Of a stretch of DNA of 64,000 nucleotides, positions 1 through 9,558 are shown one piece after another (the stretch's first letter is position 1; every line of letters begins with the position of its first letter). The notes beneath the pieces were generated by a model. That model made no database searches, was not told the DNA's origin, and was given only the letters and a program-made list of their open reading frames with translations. Source of the DNA: Chenopodium formosanum (lineage: Eukaryota > Streptophyta > Magnoliopsida > Caryophyllales > Amaranthaceae); NCBI GenBank assembly GCA_024500155.1, contig CM044869.1, positions 35,133,898-35,197,897 on the forward strand, given 5' to 3'. The translations under genes were made by a program, and so were the position numbers.

Positions 1-540
1 TCTCAACAAGGACGTATGAGAATCTGCTAGGTTTGAGGGGTAATAACAATCATACTACCAAAAGCATATAAAATAGCAGTAAAGCAATAATAAAGCAATA
101 GATAAGCAATGAATAAACGATAAATAAACAGAACGAACTCTACTATGAAAAGAGTAAGTTTAGAAATACAATACTGAATAAGGACTAGCCTCCTTCTTCA
201 GTAGGGACGAAGCTCCGTAGATAAATGCAGAGTAATTCTATTATATTTAGAGTATATGTGCGTACATGAATGCAGAAAATGTCTAGTTTATGCTTATTTA
301 TACCTAGGGATCTCTAGGGTTTACAAAGATATTCGGAATATATTCAAAATAAAGAAGATCTTCTTGATTTATCTTCTTCCCTATTCTGTAGGTGTATTTT
401 TGGCAAGTATCTCTTTGATTGATATCCTTAATGCTGCTTTCCTTGTTTATTCTAATCAAGCCGTTTTGCTCATTTTGTTGATGTATTGCTTCTTGGACTG
501 GTGCCCTAAATGTAATGGGTCGTATTACAATACGGGCCCA
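1..540 (-). repeat. 3' LTR of Tat-1 (outer end cut by the window)
   Basis: Matches 9019-9558 over the full 540 bp with about six substitutions and no indels by eye. The inner end is the sequence CGGGCCCA at 533-540, which on the minus strand is the TG start of the LTR. The next bases inward (541 onward) hold a short purine-rich stretch on the minus strand that could be the polypurine tract. The low divergence says this insertion is recent compared with Tat-2. Confidence 0.95.
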
Positions 541-850
541 ATAATTGCCCCTAATTTTTATTTCCAAGTATTTGGAAGTGAAAATTACTTAAAGAAAACT
601 CTAGAGAATATTTCGAATTTCAGAAATTGTTCCAACGGTTAGCAAAATAGAAAGTGGAGGCAGTTTTGAGGCAACTCCCTCGATAACTGTGAAGGGTGGT
701 TTATTTCCGTCTTTGGTATTTATTGGGTGTGCAGGCTATTGTCTAATCACTTCAATTGCTTTGCCCCAATTTCAATTTCATCAGGTATTTTCTCTCTCTT
801 CTCTATTTGCTCTGTTTTACACTTTGTACTTTTTCTTTGTTTTTTTTGCG
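541..850. other. Tat-1 segment between 3' LTR and antisense gene
   Basis: Non-coding. It contains the minus-strand polypurine-like sequence next to the LTR and the region upstream of the plus-strand gene. I see no clear plus-strand TATA box here, unlike the equivalent region of Tat-2. Confidence 0.5.
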
Positions 851-2844
851 ATGGATGATCATGTGAGGGTGGTGTTTGCTGGGGTGGATGAGGGTGTGAA
901 AAGGCCAAACTTGGTGGCGCAGAACGTTTTTCCTGTCAAGGATACCTATCCTTCCACCATTACGAAGGAGGAAGTTCAGAATATTGCTGCAATTGCGCGT
1001 TTTCCTGATGGGGTTGTGGTGAAAATTCCATCACCTAGGGAGAGGGCTGACTGGACTGCCTCCGGTTGGGTGTGTTTCTTTGAGTACCTCTTTGTAATTG
1101 GGCACACTTTTCCTTTTTCTGCTCTTGTTCGTCAATTCCTTCTTAGAGTTAGGGTTTCGCCTTGTCAATTGTTGCCCCAGACTTGGAGGGTGTTGAGAAT
1201 TCTGGATTTGCTGAGTATAAAATTGGGTATAGAACTTGATGTGAGGGATTTGTGTTACCCTTATACTATTAGGACCAGTGGTAAAGGTCGAGTTGGCCTT
1301 CGCCTGAAGGATGGTGTTGGTCCTCTGGTGACTGACTTGGAGAAGGCTTTTGACAAGAAGTGGTATAACAAGTTCTTCTTTGTGAGGATTGATTCGTTGG
1401 GTGATGATTGTGATTTTTTGATTGACACTGTTGAGGCTGAAGGTATTCTGTTTTCTTATGCTTTTATGTTCTTCTTTCCTTCTTTGTTGATTTGGGCTTA
1501 TTTGCTTGTTGGTTGCAGTGAGTAAATTGAAGCAGCGCTCTCAGTCTCCATCTTTGATAGACAAGTTGTATGAGTTGAGTGCAGACGAGAGATCTTTCAT
1601 CAGGTTGACATAACCTGAAGCAGTTGTTCAAATTAAATCCTTGGACGAATCTGATTCTGAACAGAAAGTTGCCCCAACCATGTCTCAAGGTTTGTTTTCT
1701 TTCTTTCTTGTGAGTTTCGATGTTTTGCTGTACTTATAATTTTGTGAATGTGTGGTTGATGTCGGTTTGCTTGTTTAGTTTGTGGGTTTTTAATCTTGGA
1801 TCGGTTGTATCCTTGTTGAATATACTTGTATACAATTGTTAATCTATTTGATCCAATCAGCGTCCTTGCTGTATATATTTGCTGTGATCCTTGTTGTATA
1901 TATTTGCTGTGTTTCTTGTTGCATTACTTTTTGAACCAGCTATGTTCCTTGCAGATACATCAAGGTCACTAAGGTCTCATGATCTTCTTAGCTCATCTTC
2001 CATCTTGGGTCGTCTTAAGTCTCGCTCGTCCCCCCAGACTTTTGAGGCTGTTCCCATCAAGATGGTTGCTCCTAAGGGTGTCCCTCCTCCGCCTCCGTCT
2101 CGTGCTAGTCTCAAGAGGAAGTTGGAGGTGCCTATTGATGTTGACGCTGCTGAGTTTTCTTTTGACTCCCTTGCTCCGCATGTAGATACCCTGTTGTTTC
2201 CTTCCTTCAAGGATCGCCAATCTTCGATGACTTTTGCTGACCTTTCACAAGAGGCGGCCGTACAGTCTTTCCAAGTATAGTATACTCCAAAATTTTTTTA
2301 AATAAAATCGACCTTATTGAAATATGTTCCTTACACTTCATCTTTGCTGTGCAGAGTCTCCAGTCCTGCCTTGGTGTTTTAGGCAAAGTGTCAGAATTTT
2401 CTCGGGTGTATGAGGCTATGAAGAAGGAGTGTGATGCTCTGTCTGACAAGTACAAGGCTGCTACTGAGGCTTTGAAGGCTGAACGGACTAAGCATCGGGA
2501 CTGCATTTCTGAGCGGGATGGGCTGAAGGGTACCTTGAAGGAAGCTGCTAACGAGGCCATTGATGCTGCTACGTACTACTACGGGAAGGCGCGTCTTGAG
2601 ATGATGGAGGAGTTTCAGTGAGGAGTTTCAGCAAGGAAAGCATGAGGCTTGGGACTATAATGGTGATAAGGCTTCTTTTGAGAAGGCGTTTCCTAAAGGG
2701 ACTGCTGCTCCTGGCTCACTACTGCTGAGCTTTGCTGATGAGGAAGTGAATTCTCCTCACAATGAAGAAATTAAGGATGCCCCAGAGGTGATGAAGCCTG
2801 TTGCTGAAGAAGTAGCTCCTGCTGACAACATGGGGGAGAATTAG
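851..2844 (+). pseudogene. Antisense spliced gene of Tat-1, PF04195-like (putative gypsy-type transposon domain)
   Basis: Four exons join in frame with GT/AG borders: 851-1442, 1519-1689, 1955-2274 and 2355-2844 (stop TAG 2842-2844). The first exon has the block FSALVRQFLL...PCQLLPQTWRVLRILD, and near its end EKAFDKKWYNKFFFVR, both typical of the plant 'putative gypsy type transposon' family PF04195. The third exon is proline/lysine rich and nuclear-looking (PPPPPSRASLKRKLEVP). The fourth is a coiled coil (EFSRVYEAMKKECDALSDKY) with an acidic C-terminus. The product would be roughly 520 residues; its function is unknown. Two breaks are visible: an in-frame TAA at 1611-1613, and a 13-bp tandem duplication around 2607-2631 that creates TGA at 2619-2621. 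It lies convergent to gag-pol, between integrase and the 3' LTR. Confidence 0.8.
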
Positions 2845-3065
2845 TTTAGCTGGTGCTGTGTCACCTTTTTTTTTTTAAAAAAAAAATGTAAAACTTTGAA
2901 TGCTGTTTCTGTTTACTGCCTTAGTGCAGTTTGGATAATTTGTTTCATTTTGTGCTATACTTCTGTAGCTGGATGCTTTGTTTAATTTTGTTGCAATGCA
3001 ACTAAGTATTTCTATCTTTCTAGCTGTGTGATTGTCTTTTCTGTATAGTGTGTTGTGATTGCAGC

Positions 3066-3132
3066 TGTATCACGAATGTATTACAGTTGTATCACAGTAG
3101 TATTACAGTTGTATTACAGTTGTATTACAGTG
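3066..3132. repeat. 11-bp minisatellite, GTATTACAGTT type
   Basis: About six imperfect tandem units; variants include GTATCACAGTA and GTATTACAGTT. It sits in the 3' non-coding part of Tat-1. Tandem repeats in this part of the element are known for some Tat-lineage families. Confidence 0.8.
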
Positions 3133-3429
3133 GTGATGCTACTTACATGTGTTTGTATGTCTTGTAAGGATAGTAGGTCTGTTCTTTTCAGGAATGACTT
3201 GTCTTTGTTCTGTAGTGAAGGGACTTGTTGCATTCTTGCTCAGTAATGTCAGTTGTGTTCCTTGCAAAACAGAAGAAGGTGATGGGTGGCCGTGGGTTTC
3301 CCCAACGGCCCTCCGATGCCAAAGTCAGTACTCGTAATGATCATAAAGTAAATTGACAAAAGATAGAGATAGATTAGTACCTTTCGTGCTGATTTTGGCT
3401 GTTGGAGATTTTTGTGTTTTTGTGTTTTC

Positions 3430-3430
3430 T

Positions 3431-3469
<39 letters not shown>
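3430..3469. repeat. Poly-T tract, 40 bp
   Basis: Uninterrupted run of T on the plus strand, a few dozen bases downstream of the pol stop codon on the minus strand, where it reads as poly-A. Confidence 0.95.
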
Positions 3470-3470
<1 letters not shown>

Positions 3471-3513
3471 TATTTTAAAAGACAAAATAGAAATAACAAT
3501 TGCGTACCTTTCT

Positions 3514-5547
3514 TCAGAAATGATATAACTTTAAATGTGCTGCGTTCCAGCTTTGCTGCACTTCTTTTCCTTCTACATTCCTGAGTCTGTATGCTCCATT
3601 ACCTACTACCTTGGTGATTTCATAGGGTCCTTCCCAGTTGGGTGCTAGCTTTCCTACATTGACTTCCTTGGTGTTTTCGTATACCTTTCTGAGGACCCAA
3701 TCTCCTAGCTTGAAGACTTTAACTCTAACGTTCTTGTTGCAGGATCTTGCTACTTCCTGTTGATATGCTGCCATTCTCATTTGTGCATCTTCCCTTAGTT
3801 CCTCCAATGTGTCTAAATTGTGAATTAGTTCTTCTTGATTTCTTTCTTCTGTCATTAGCCCGTACCTTGCTGTAGGCACTTCTACCTCTGTTGGGATTAC
3901 TGCTTCACATCCGTACACCAGTGAGAAAGGGGTATGACCTGTAGCGCCTTTAGGAGTTGTCCTGTCTGCCCACAATATGTTGGGTAGTTCGTCTGCCCAT
4001 TTTCCTTTGGCTCCTTCCAGCCTTTTCTTCATGTTGCTTATAAGGACTTTGTTTCTTGATTCTGCTTGTTCATTTGCTTGTGGGTATCTTGGTGTAGATG
4101 TGATAAGGGAGATGTTCCATTCCTTACATAACTTGGTGGTTTTGTTGCTGATGAATTGGGACCCATTGTCTGTAATGATCTCTGCTGGTACCTCGAATCT
4201 GCTTAGAATGTTCCTCTTTATAAATGAAATGACGTGCTTATCCTTGATCTCCTTGTACGCTTCTGCTTCAATCCATTTGGAAAAGTAGTCTGTCATTGCT
4301 AAGAAGTACACTCTCTGTCCTGATGATGGTGGTAGCTTTACTATATCCATTCCCCACTTCATAAATGGCCACGGTGTCAATGTTGGGTGTAATTCCTCTG
4401 ATGGCTTGTGTGTCAAGGGCGCATGTTTTTGGCATGCTAGGCACTTCTTGGCGAACTCAGCTGCATCCTTCCTCATACTGGGCCAGTAGTATCCCATTCT
4501 AAGTGCTCTGTTGGCTAGATTCCTTCCTCCGGAGTGATTTCCGCACTCTCCACTGTGTAGGGATTGTAAGACTTGCCGAGCTTCTTTTCTTTCCAGGCAT
4601 CTTAAGAAAGGTCCTGCTGCAGATTTCTTGAAGAGTACATTGCTGATTAGGCAGTACTTGGAGGCTTTCTGAGCGAATGCTTGAGCTGTTACTTTCCCTG
4701 TTGGTTTCGTGTTGCCCAGGAGGTATTCTTTCAGAGGTGTTATCCAACTGTTGTCTTCTTCTTCTGTAGGGCTTGTTTGAATTTCGTAGACACTCATGGT
4801 TGATTCTTTCTCTATGGCTGGTGAGAGTACATGTACTAGTGGGATTGCCCCAAATTCTTCTAGATTGATGTTTGACCCCAAATTTGCCAATGCGTCTGCT
4901 TCGGTGTTCAGGTTTCGGGGTACTTGTTCTATCTTGAACTCCTTGAATTCTTTGATGAGCTTCTTTGTGACTTCTAGGTAGGCAATCATTCTAGCGTCTT
5001 TTGCTGCATACTGCCCGTTGACTTGGTTTACCATGAGTAGAGAATCAGAAATGACTTCAAGGTGTTGTATCTTCATGTCCTTTGCAACGGTTAGCCCTGT
5101 GATTAGTGCTTCATATTCAGCTTCATTATTGGTAGCTTTGAAGTTACACCTTATTGCCTGTGCTATTTTGTCTCCTTTGGGTGATGTCAGTACTACTCCT
5201 AAGCCTATTCCTCGTATGTTAGCTGCACCATCTGTATGGAGTGTCCATTTTTGTGTAGCTTTTGGTTCCTGTAGAGCTAGTACTTCCTTCTGTGCTTCTT
5301 CTTCAAGGGTAGGACTGAAGTCTGCCACGAAGTCTGCTAAGGCTTGAGATTTGACCGCCGTCCTGGGTTCGTACTGTATGTCGTACCTGCTTAGATGTAG
5401 GGCCCATTTCTCCATCCTTCCTGACATTTCTGGTTTTCTCATGATAGCTCTGATGGGGTAGTTGGTCCGTACTTGTATGGAATGACTCTCGAAGTATGGA
5501 TGTAACTTTACTGAAGCAGTGAACAAGGCTAAAATGATTTTTTCCAA
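3514..5547 (-). CDS. Tat-1 pol C-terminal part: RNase H (second copy) and integrase
   Basis: A 677-codon open frame; the correct frame really begins near 5670, upstream of the apparent start, so the listed 5' end is a consequence of a frameshift. It begins in the ancestral Gypsy RNase H (FTASVKLHPYFESHSIQV). A second, archaeal-type RNase H follows with D106 (LHTDGAAN), E142/E144, D168 (VISDS) and D218 (EADAL). Integrase follows with zinc-binding H331, H338, C369, C372 and a DDE triad D401, D460, E496. The C-terminal part (NWEGPYEI, AYRLRNVEG) is the usual Gypsy integrase tail; I see no chromodomain. All listed catalytic residues are present. Integrase inserts the cDNA; RNase H removes the RNA strand. 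Confidence 0.92.
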   Translation of the reverse strand: MEKIILALFTASVKLHPYFESHSIQVRTNYPIRAIMRKPEMSGRMEKWALHLSRYDIQYEPRTAVKSQALADFVADFSPTLEEEAQKEVLALQEPKATQKWTLHTDGAANIRGIGLGVVLTSPKGDKIAQAIRCNFKATNNEAEYEALITGLTVAKDMKIQHLEVISDSLLMVNQVNGQYAAKDARMIAYLEVTKKLIKEFKEFKIEQVPRNLNTEADALANLGSNINLEEFGAIPLVHVLSPAIEKESTMSVYEIQTSPTEEEDNSWITPLKEYLLGNTKPTGKVTAQAFAQKASKYCLISNVLFKKSAAGPFLRCLERKEARQVLQSLHSGECGNHSGGRNLANRALRMGYYWPSMRKDAAEFAKKCLACQKHAPLTHKPSEELHPTLTPWPFMKWGMDIVKLPPSSGQRVYFLAMTDYFSKWIEAEAYKEIKDKHVISFIKRNILSRFEVPAEIITDNGSQFISNKTTKLCKEWNISLITSTPRYPQANEQAESRNKVLISNMKKRLEGAKGKWADELPNILWADRTTPKGATGHTPFSLVYGCEAVIPTEVEVPTARYGLMTEERNQEELIHNLDTLEELREDAQMRMAAYQQEVARSCNKNVRVKVFKLGDWVLRKVYENTKEVNVGKLAPNWEGPYEITKVVGNGAYRLRNVEGKEVQQSWNAAHLKLYHF

Positions 5548-6143
5548 CGATGCATATCTTGTTTCCGCACTGAGCAGGGTCTTGCTGACGTAGTAGATTG
5601 GAAATTGTTCCTTCTCTTCTTCTCTTGTGAGAACTGCGCTGACCGTCCCTTCAGATACTGCAAGGTATAGCTGGGTGGTTCTCCTTCTTTGGGCTTGGAG
5701 AGAATCAACGGGTTAGCTAGGTATTCTTTCAACTTCTGGAATGCTTCATCGTGTTCTTGTTCCCACTTAAACTCCTTGTTCTTTTTTAGTACCTCGTAGA
5801 AGGCTTTGTTCTTTTCTGAAGACTTTGAAATGAACCTGTTTAGTGCCGCGATTTTCCCTGTTAAGCTCTGTACATCCTTCTTGGATTTCGGTCGCTCTAG
5901 ATCTAGGATGGCTTTGACTTGTTCCGGACTAGCTTCTATTCCTCTTTGCGTAACCATGTATCCCAAGAACTTTCCTGATTGTACTCCAAATGTGCACTTT
6001 GTGGGATTTAGCTTCATGCCGTATTGTTTCAGGGTGACGAATGCTTCTCTAAGGTCTCTGACATGATCTTCTGCCTTCTTGGATTTAACTACCATATCGT
6101 CTATGTAGACTTCCATCGTGTTTCCAATTTGTTCTTCAAACAT
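5529..6143 (-). pseudogene. Tat-1 reverse transcriptase, palm/thumb part (frameshifted)
   Basis: Carries the catalytic motif YIDDMVVKS, then GMKLNPTKCTFGV and FLGYMVTQRGIEASPEQVKAI, the standard RT palm and connection motifs of Ty3/Gypsy elements. A one-base shift near 6150 separates it from the upstream RT part, and another near 5670 throws the end of this frame out (the true continuation, reading LYLAVSEG, is in the frame of the integrase segment). Upstream and downstream homologous residues are all present, so this is simple frame decay and not loss of a domain. Confidence 0.88.
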
Positions 6144-6789
6144 CTTGTTTTACCAACCTTTGGTACGTTGCCCCTGCATTCTTCAGTCCGAAAGGCATCA
6201 CCTTGTAGCAGTATATTCCTTGACTGGTAATGAAGGCTGTCTTCTCTTGATCGTCCTTGTGCATAAGGATCTGGTTGTAACCAGTGTAGGCGTCTTTAAA
6301 GGATAGCAGTTCGTGTCCTGCTGTGGCGTCTACCATGGCATCGATATGAGGTAAAGGGAATGGGTCTTTTGGGCAAGCCTTGTTGATGTCTGTGAAGTCT
6401 ATGCAGATCCGCCATTTCCCATTCTTCTTTCTTACTACCACCACGTTGGCAAGCCATTCTGGGTATTTTACTTCTCTGATTTTTCCTGTCTTCAGTAGGT
6501 TTTGAATTTCTTCGTTGATGATCTTGTTCCTTTCTGGCGCGAATTTTCTTCTTTTTTGCTTCACTGGTGTATGCATTGGGTCTACATTTAACTTGTGGGT
6601 GATAACTTCTGGGGAAATGCCTTTCATGTCTTCATGGGTCCAAGCAAACACATCTTTCTCTTCTTCCAGAAAGTCGTAAATTTGTTGTTTAAGTTCTGCT
6701 TTCAGCTCTGATCCTATTCTGACTTTCTGATCTGGATGTATGGGGTTCAGCTGGACTTCTGTAGCTTCTTGTTCTTCTGATATACTCAA
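6136..6789 (-). pseudogene. Tat-1 reverse transcriptase, N-terminal part
   Basis: Contains KMGKIREVKYPEW-type linker sequence, WRICIDFTDINKACPKD, PLPHIDAMVDATAGHELLSF and VMPFGLKNAGATYQRLV, the fingers/palm motifs of Ty3/Gypsy RT. The usual FLDAYSG is FKDAYTG here. The frame is continuous upstream with gag-pro apart from one TAG at 6820-6822. It ends by a one-base shift at about 6150, where TYQRLV should continue into the MFEEQIG of the next segment. The apparent start at 6789 is a TTG and is not a real initiation site. Confidence 0.88.
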
Positions 6790-6813
6790 CTTCTCTTGGC
6801 CCAGCTGACCCTC

Positions 6814-6822
6814 TGATTGCTA
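6814..6822 (-). promoter_or_regulatory. UAG stop in leaky (CARYYA) context between gag-pro and pol
   Basis: On the minus strand the codon TAG (6820-6822) is followed by CAATCA (6814-6819). The reading frame is open on both sides: gag-pro ends CYKIALKATSAKKSSA, and after the TAG it continues QSEGQLGQEKLSISEEQ into reverse transcriptase. UAG followed by CARYYA is the type I readthrough context known from tobamoviruses. Readthrough here is an inference. A loss of a sense codon, or removal by splicing as in Ogre-type elements, would also fit. Confidence 0.55.
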
Positions 6823-8933
6823 TGCTGAACTTTTTTTTGCAGATGTTGCTTTCAATGCTATCTTATAACATTCCTTGGCTTCTCTAGGATTTCCCCTGAT
6901 TTCTTGAATTCCCCATCTAGTAGGAAACTTAATGACCTGATGGTACGTAGAAGGGATGGCTTTCATTTTGTGTATCCAAGGTCTTCCCAGAATCATATTG
7001 TATGAGGATAGGGTGTCGATCACTAAGAATTTGACTTGCAGGTTGATCCCTTTTGCATATGTTGCCAATGTAATCTCTCCACTTGTCTTCTTGGTTTCCC
7101 CGCTGAATCCTACTAGCATTGTTGATTTGTTGACGATATTCTTCTCGTCTATGTTCATGTGCTTCAGGGTGTCTAGCATGATGATATTTGCGGAGCTCCC
7201 ATTATCAACTAGGATTCGCTTAATCATGCAATTTCCAACTGGGAGTGAGATCACTAGGCCGTCATGATGACCTTCTACTGCATCGCTTTCTTCAAACATG
7301 ATAGGGATGTCTATCTTTGACTTCTCCCTCTTGTCTGGTTGCTCTTTGTTGCTTTCTTTTGCGTGCCGCTTCGCTGCTGAATATGTTAGACCGCATACTT
7401 CTGACCCTCCTGATATGAAACAGATGGTTTTGACAATTGGCAGTGGGGGTGGAGGACCTCCTTTCTTAGACTCTCTATCCTTCCCTGAAGCTTTAGATCT
7501 ATCCGACAAGAGTTCTATGAGGTAGCCTTTCTTTAACAAGTATGCAACTTCCTTTCTAAGCGCGACACATTCGTCAGTAGTGTGACCAATATCTGAATGG
7601 AAATCACACCATCTGGATGGATCCTTCTTTTCCCCAGGCCTATCACTTCTTTTAGGCCATTGAACAATATCTCCCATCTTGTTTAAGGTCCTTATTACTC
7701 CTACAGGATTGACATTGAAGCAATACTCGTGCAACTTGGGTGGGAGCTCAGGATCTTCCCTCCAATCAGAAAACTCTCCTTCGACAGCATTGACTGATCC
7801 TTCATCAAAGCGGGAACGCTGATACGGCTTGAATCGATGATCTCTCCTGGGGAAGTTGTTGTTCCTTCTTGACGGACGATCTTCATCCTTTCTGAGCTCT
7901 GGAGTCTTTCTTGCATATGCATCTTCTTCGAATCTGACTTGAGCCATTGCCTTAGCTTGTACGTCTTCAAAGGTTGTGCATGGATATTTGGTTAATTCCT
8001 TGTAGAGTTCACTGTGATCTAGCAATCCTCTTCTGAACGCTTCAATGGTTGTAGGAGCATCGCACTTGTGTATTCCAATCTTTTCCCTGTTGAACCTGTT
8101 AAGGTAATCCCTCAAGGATTCGCCATGTCTTTGCACAACACGGTATAAATCCGATGACTGTTTCTCTATTTTCCTGCTGCTGGCGAACTGGACCTTGAAT
8201 AGGTTTACCATTCCTGCAAAAGATCGAATTGTCCCATTATCTAAATTAATGAACCAAGTTAAAGCTGGACCTGATAATGTGGCTCCAAAGCCTTTGCACA
8301 TGATGACCTCCCTGATGTCTCTAGGGATTGAGCTGGTCATCATCTTCTGCTTGTAAAGGGATACATGCTCATCAGGATCTGTTGTTCCATCGTACATGGC
8401 CATGTTGGGTGTGCTGAACCTCTTTGGCACTTCTACCATGGCGATCTCTTCTGAGAAGGGAGATTCTATATAGCCGTCTGACGCCTCTTCCTCCATGGGC
8501 TTTGGCATTCCAGGGATCTTGGCGATCTTGGCTTCGATTGCTTTGAGGTATTCCCTGACTACCTTTTCTATCTTCCCCTCCTCAGATCCTTCTTGTCTGT
8601 TCTGCTTAGGGGTTCCTGCATTCAAAGAGTCCAGATCTAGGGCTGTTTCCCTAGTGTTAGACCCTTTTTCCCCGTTAGGGGTATGAAAGACACCTGACAT
8701 ATCAAGCTGCATGGCTATACTTTCAGTGTTTTTTCTGGTATTAATGGTTTTGGAAGCGACTGATTGTATTTGGCTACGGAGGGCTTCATTTTGCTTGGTG
8801 AGGCTGGTAAGCTTGGCTTCAGTTTGGACTTTTTGGGCCAACAGTGTTTCAATTGTTGGTTTAAGGTTTGACAGAATGCGTTCATTCCCTCATTGATTTC
8901 GGCTATGGTAAAGGGTACTTGGTGCCCAGACAT
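6820..8933 (-). pseudogene. Tat-1 gag and protease
   Basis: The start ATG is at 8931-8933 (MSGHQVPFTIAEINEGMNAF). A one-base shift near 8865 moves translation into the long 673-codon frame that begins at 8841. Gag shows FSTPNMAMYDGTTDPDEHVS and a capsid-like region (LTWFINLDNGTIRSF, LRDYLNRFNREKI), then a retroviral-type zinc knuckle remnant CDFHSDIGHTTDEC. The protease follows with the active-site DNGSSANIIM and the flap/ILGRPWIHKM block near the end. Gag packages the RNA; the protease cuts the polyprotein. The frame ends at the TAG discussed separately. Apart from the shift near 8865 the reading frame is clean. Confidence 0.9.
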
Positions 8934-8985
8934 GGTGTTTGAATTGATTTTTTTTTTGGCGAATTGGTAGGTTAATTGATTATCA

Positions 8986-9003
8986 GCCCCACGGTGGGCG
9001 CCA
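8986..9003 (-). promoter_or_regulatory. Primer-binding site of Tat-1
   Basis: On the minus strand, TGGCGCCCACCGTGGGGC begins three bases after the 5' LTR end (..AACA, ATT). It is in the expected place for tRNA priming and ends in the usual TGG. I did not assign the tRNA; that needs a comparison with a tRNA set. Confidence 0.8.
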
Positions 9004-9006
9004 AAT

Positions 9007-9558
9007 TGTTTAGGCAAATCTCAACAAGGACGTATGAGAATCTGCTAGGTTTGAGGGGTAATAACAATCATACTACCAAAAGCATATAAAATAGCAGTAA
9101 AGCAATAATGAAGCAATAGATAAGCAATGAATAAACGATAAATAAACAGAACGAACTCTACTATGAAAAGAGTAAGTTTAGAAATACAATACTGAATAAG
9201 GACTAGCCTCCTTCTTCAGTAGGGACGAAGCTCCGTAGATAAATGCAGAGTAATTCTATTATATTTAGAGTATATGTGCGTACATGAATGCTCAAAATGT
9301 CTAGTTTATGCTTATTTATACCTAGGGATCTCTAGGGTTTACAAAGATATTCGGAATATATTCAAAATAAAGAAGATCTTCTTGATTTATCTTCTTCCCT
9401 GTTCTGTAGGTGTATTTTTGGCAAGTATCTCTTTGATTGATATCCTTGATGCTGCTTTCCTTGTTTATTTTAATCAAGCCGTTTTGCTCATTTTGTTGAT
9501 GTATTGCTTCTTGGACTGGTGCCCTAAATGTAATGGGTCGTATTACAATACGGGCCCA
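9007..9558 (-). repeat. 5' LTR of Tat-1 (552 bp)
   Basis: Starts TGGGCCCG and ends CCTAAACA on the minus strand, with TG..CA ends. It matches the left LTR. A TATA-like box is at 9311-9322. Right flank after 9558 is ACAAA, the presumed target duplication whose partner is outside the window. Confidence 0.94.
9311..9322 (-). promoter_or_regulatory. TATA-like box in the Tat-1 5' LTR
   Basis: GGTATAAATAAG on the minus strand, about 240 bp into the LTR, the expected position for the promoter of genomic RNA. The same box is in the 3' LTR. Confidence 0.55.

Larger units (their letters stand above)
2845..3513. other. Non-coding spacer of Tat-1 between antisense gene and integrase end
   Basis: Lies between two convergent reading directions. 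It contains T- and A-runs near 2868-2887, a short minisatellite (3066-3132) and a 40-bp poly-T (3430-3469). I see no supported gene; short open frames here are simple-sequence artefacts. Confidence 0.6.
1..9558 (-). mobile_element. Tat-1: Tat-lineage Ty3/Gypsy LTR retrotransposon (left edge clipped)
   Basis: A nearly full element read on the minus strand. The 5' LTR (9007-9558) and 3' LTR (1-540) are almost identical. The order from 5' to 3' is PBS, gag, protease, reverse transcriptase, a first RNase H, a second RNase H, integrase, then an opposite-strand gene before the 3' LTR. Two RNase H regions and an extra 3' antisense gene are traits known for Tat-lineage Gypsy elements. About 12 bp of the 3' LTR outer end and the left target duplication lie outside the window; the right flank is ACAAA. 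Gag and pol carry frameshifts, so this copy cannot make its full polyprotein. Confidence 0.93.

Noticed and set aside
304..642. Frames inside the Tat-1 LTR (128 and 87 codons; also the copy at 9274)
   Set aside because: They overlap on opposite strands within LTR sequence and end at the LTR border; no motif.
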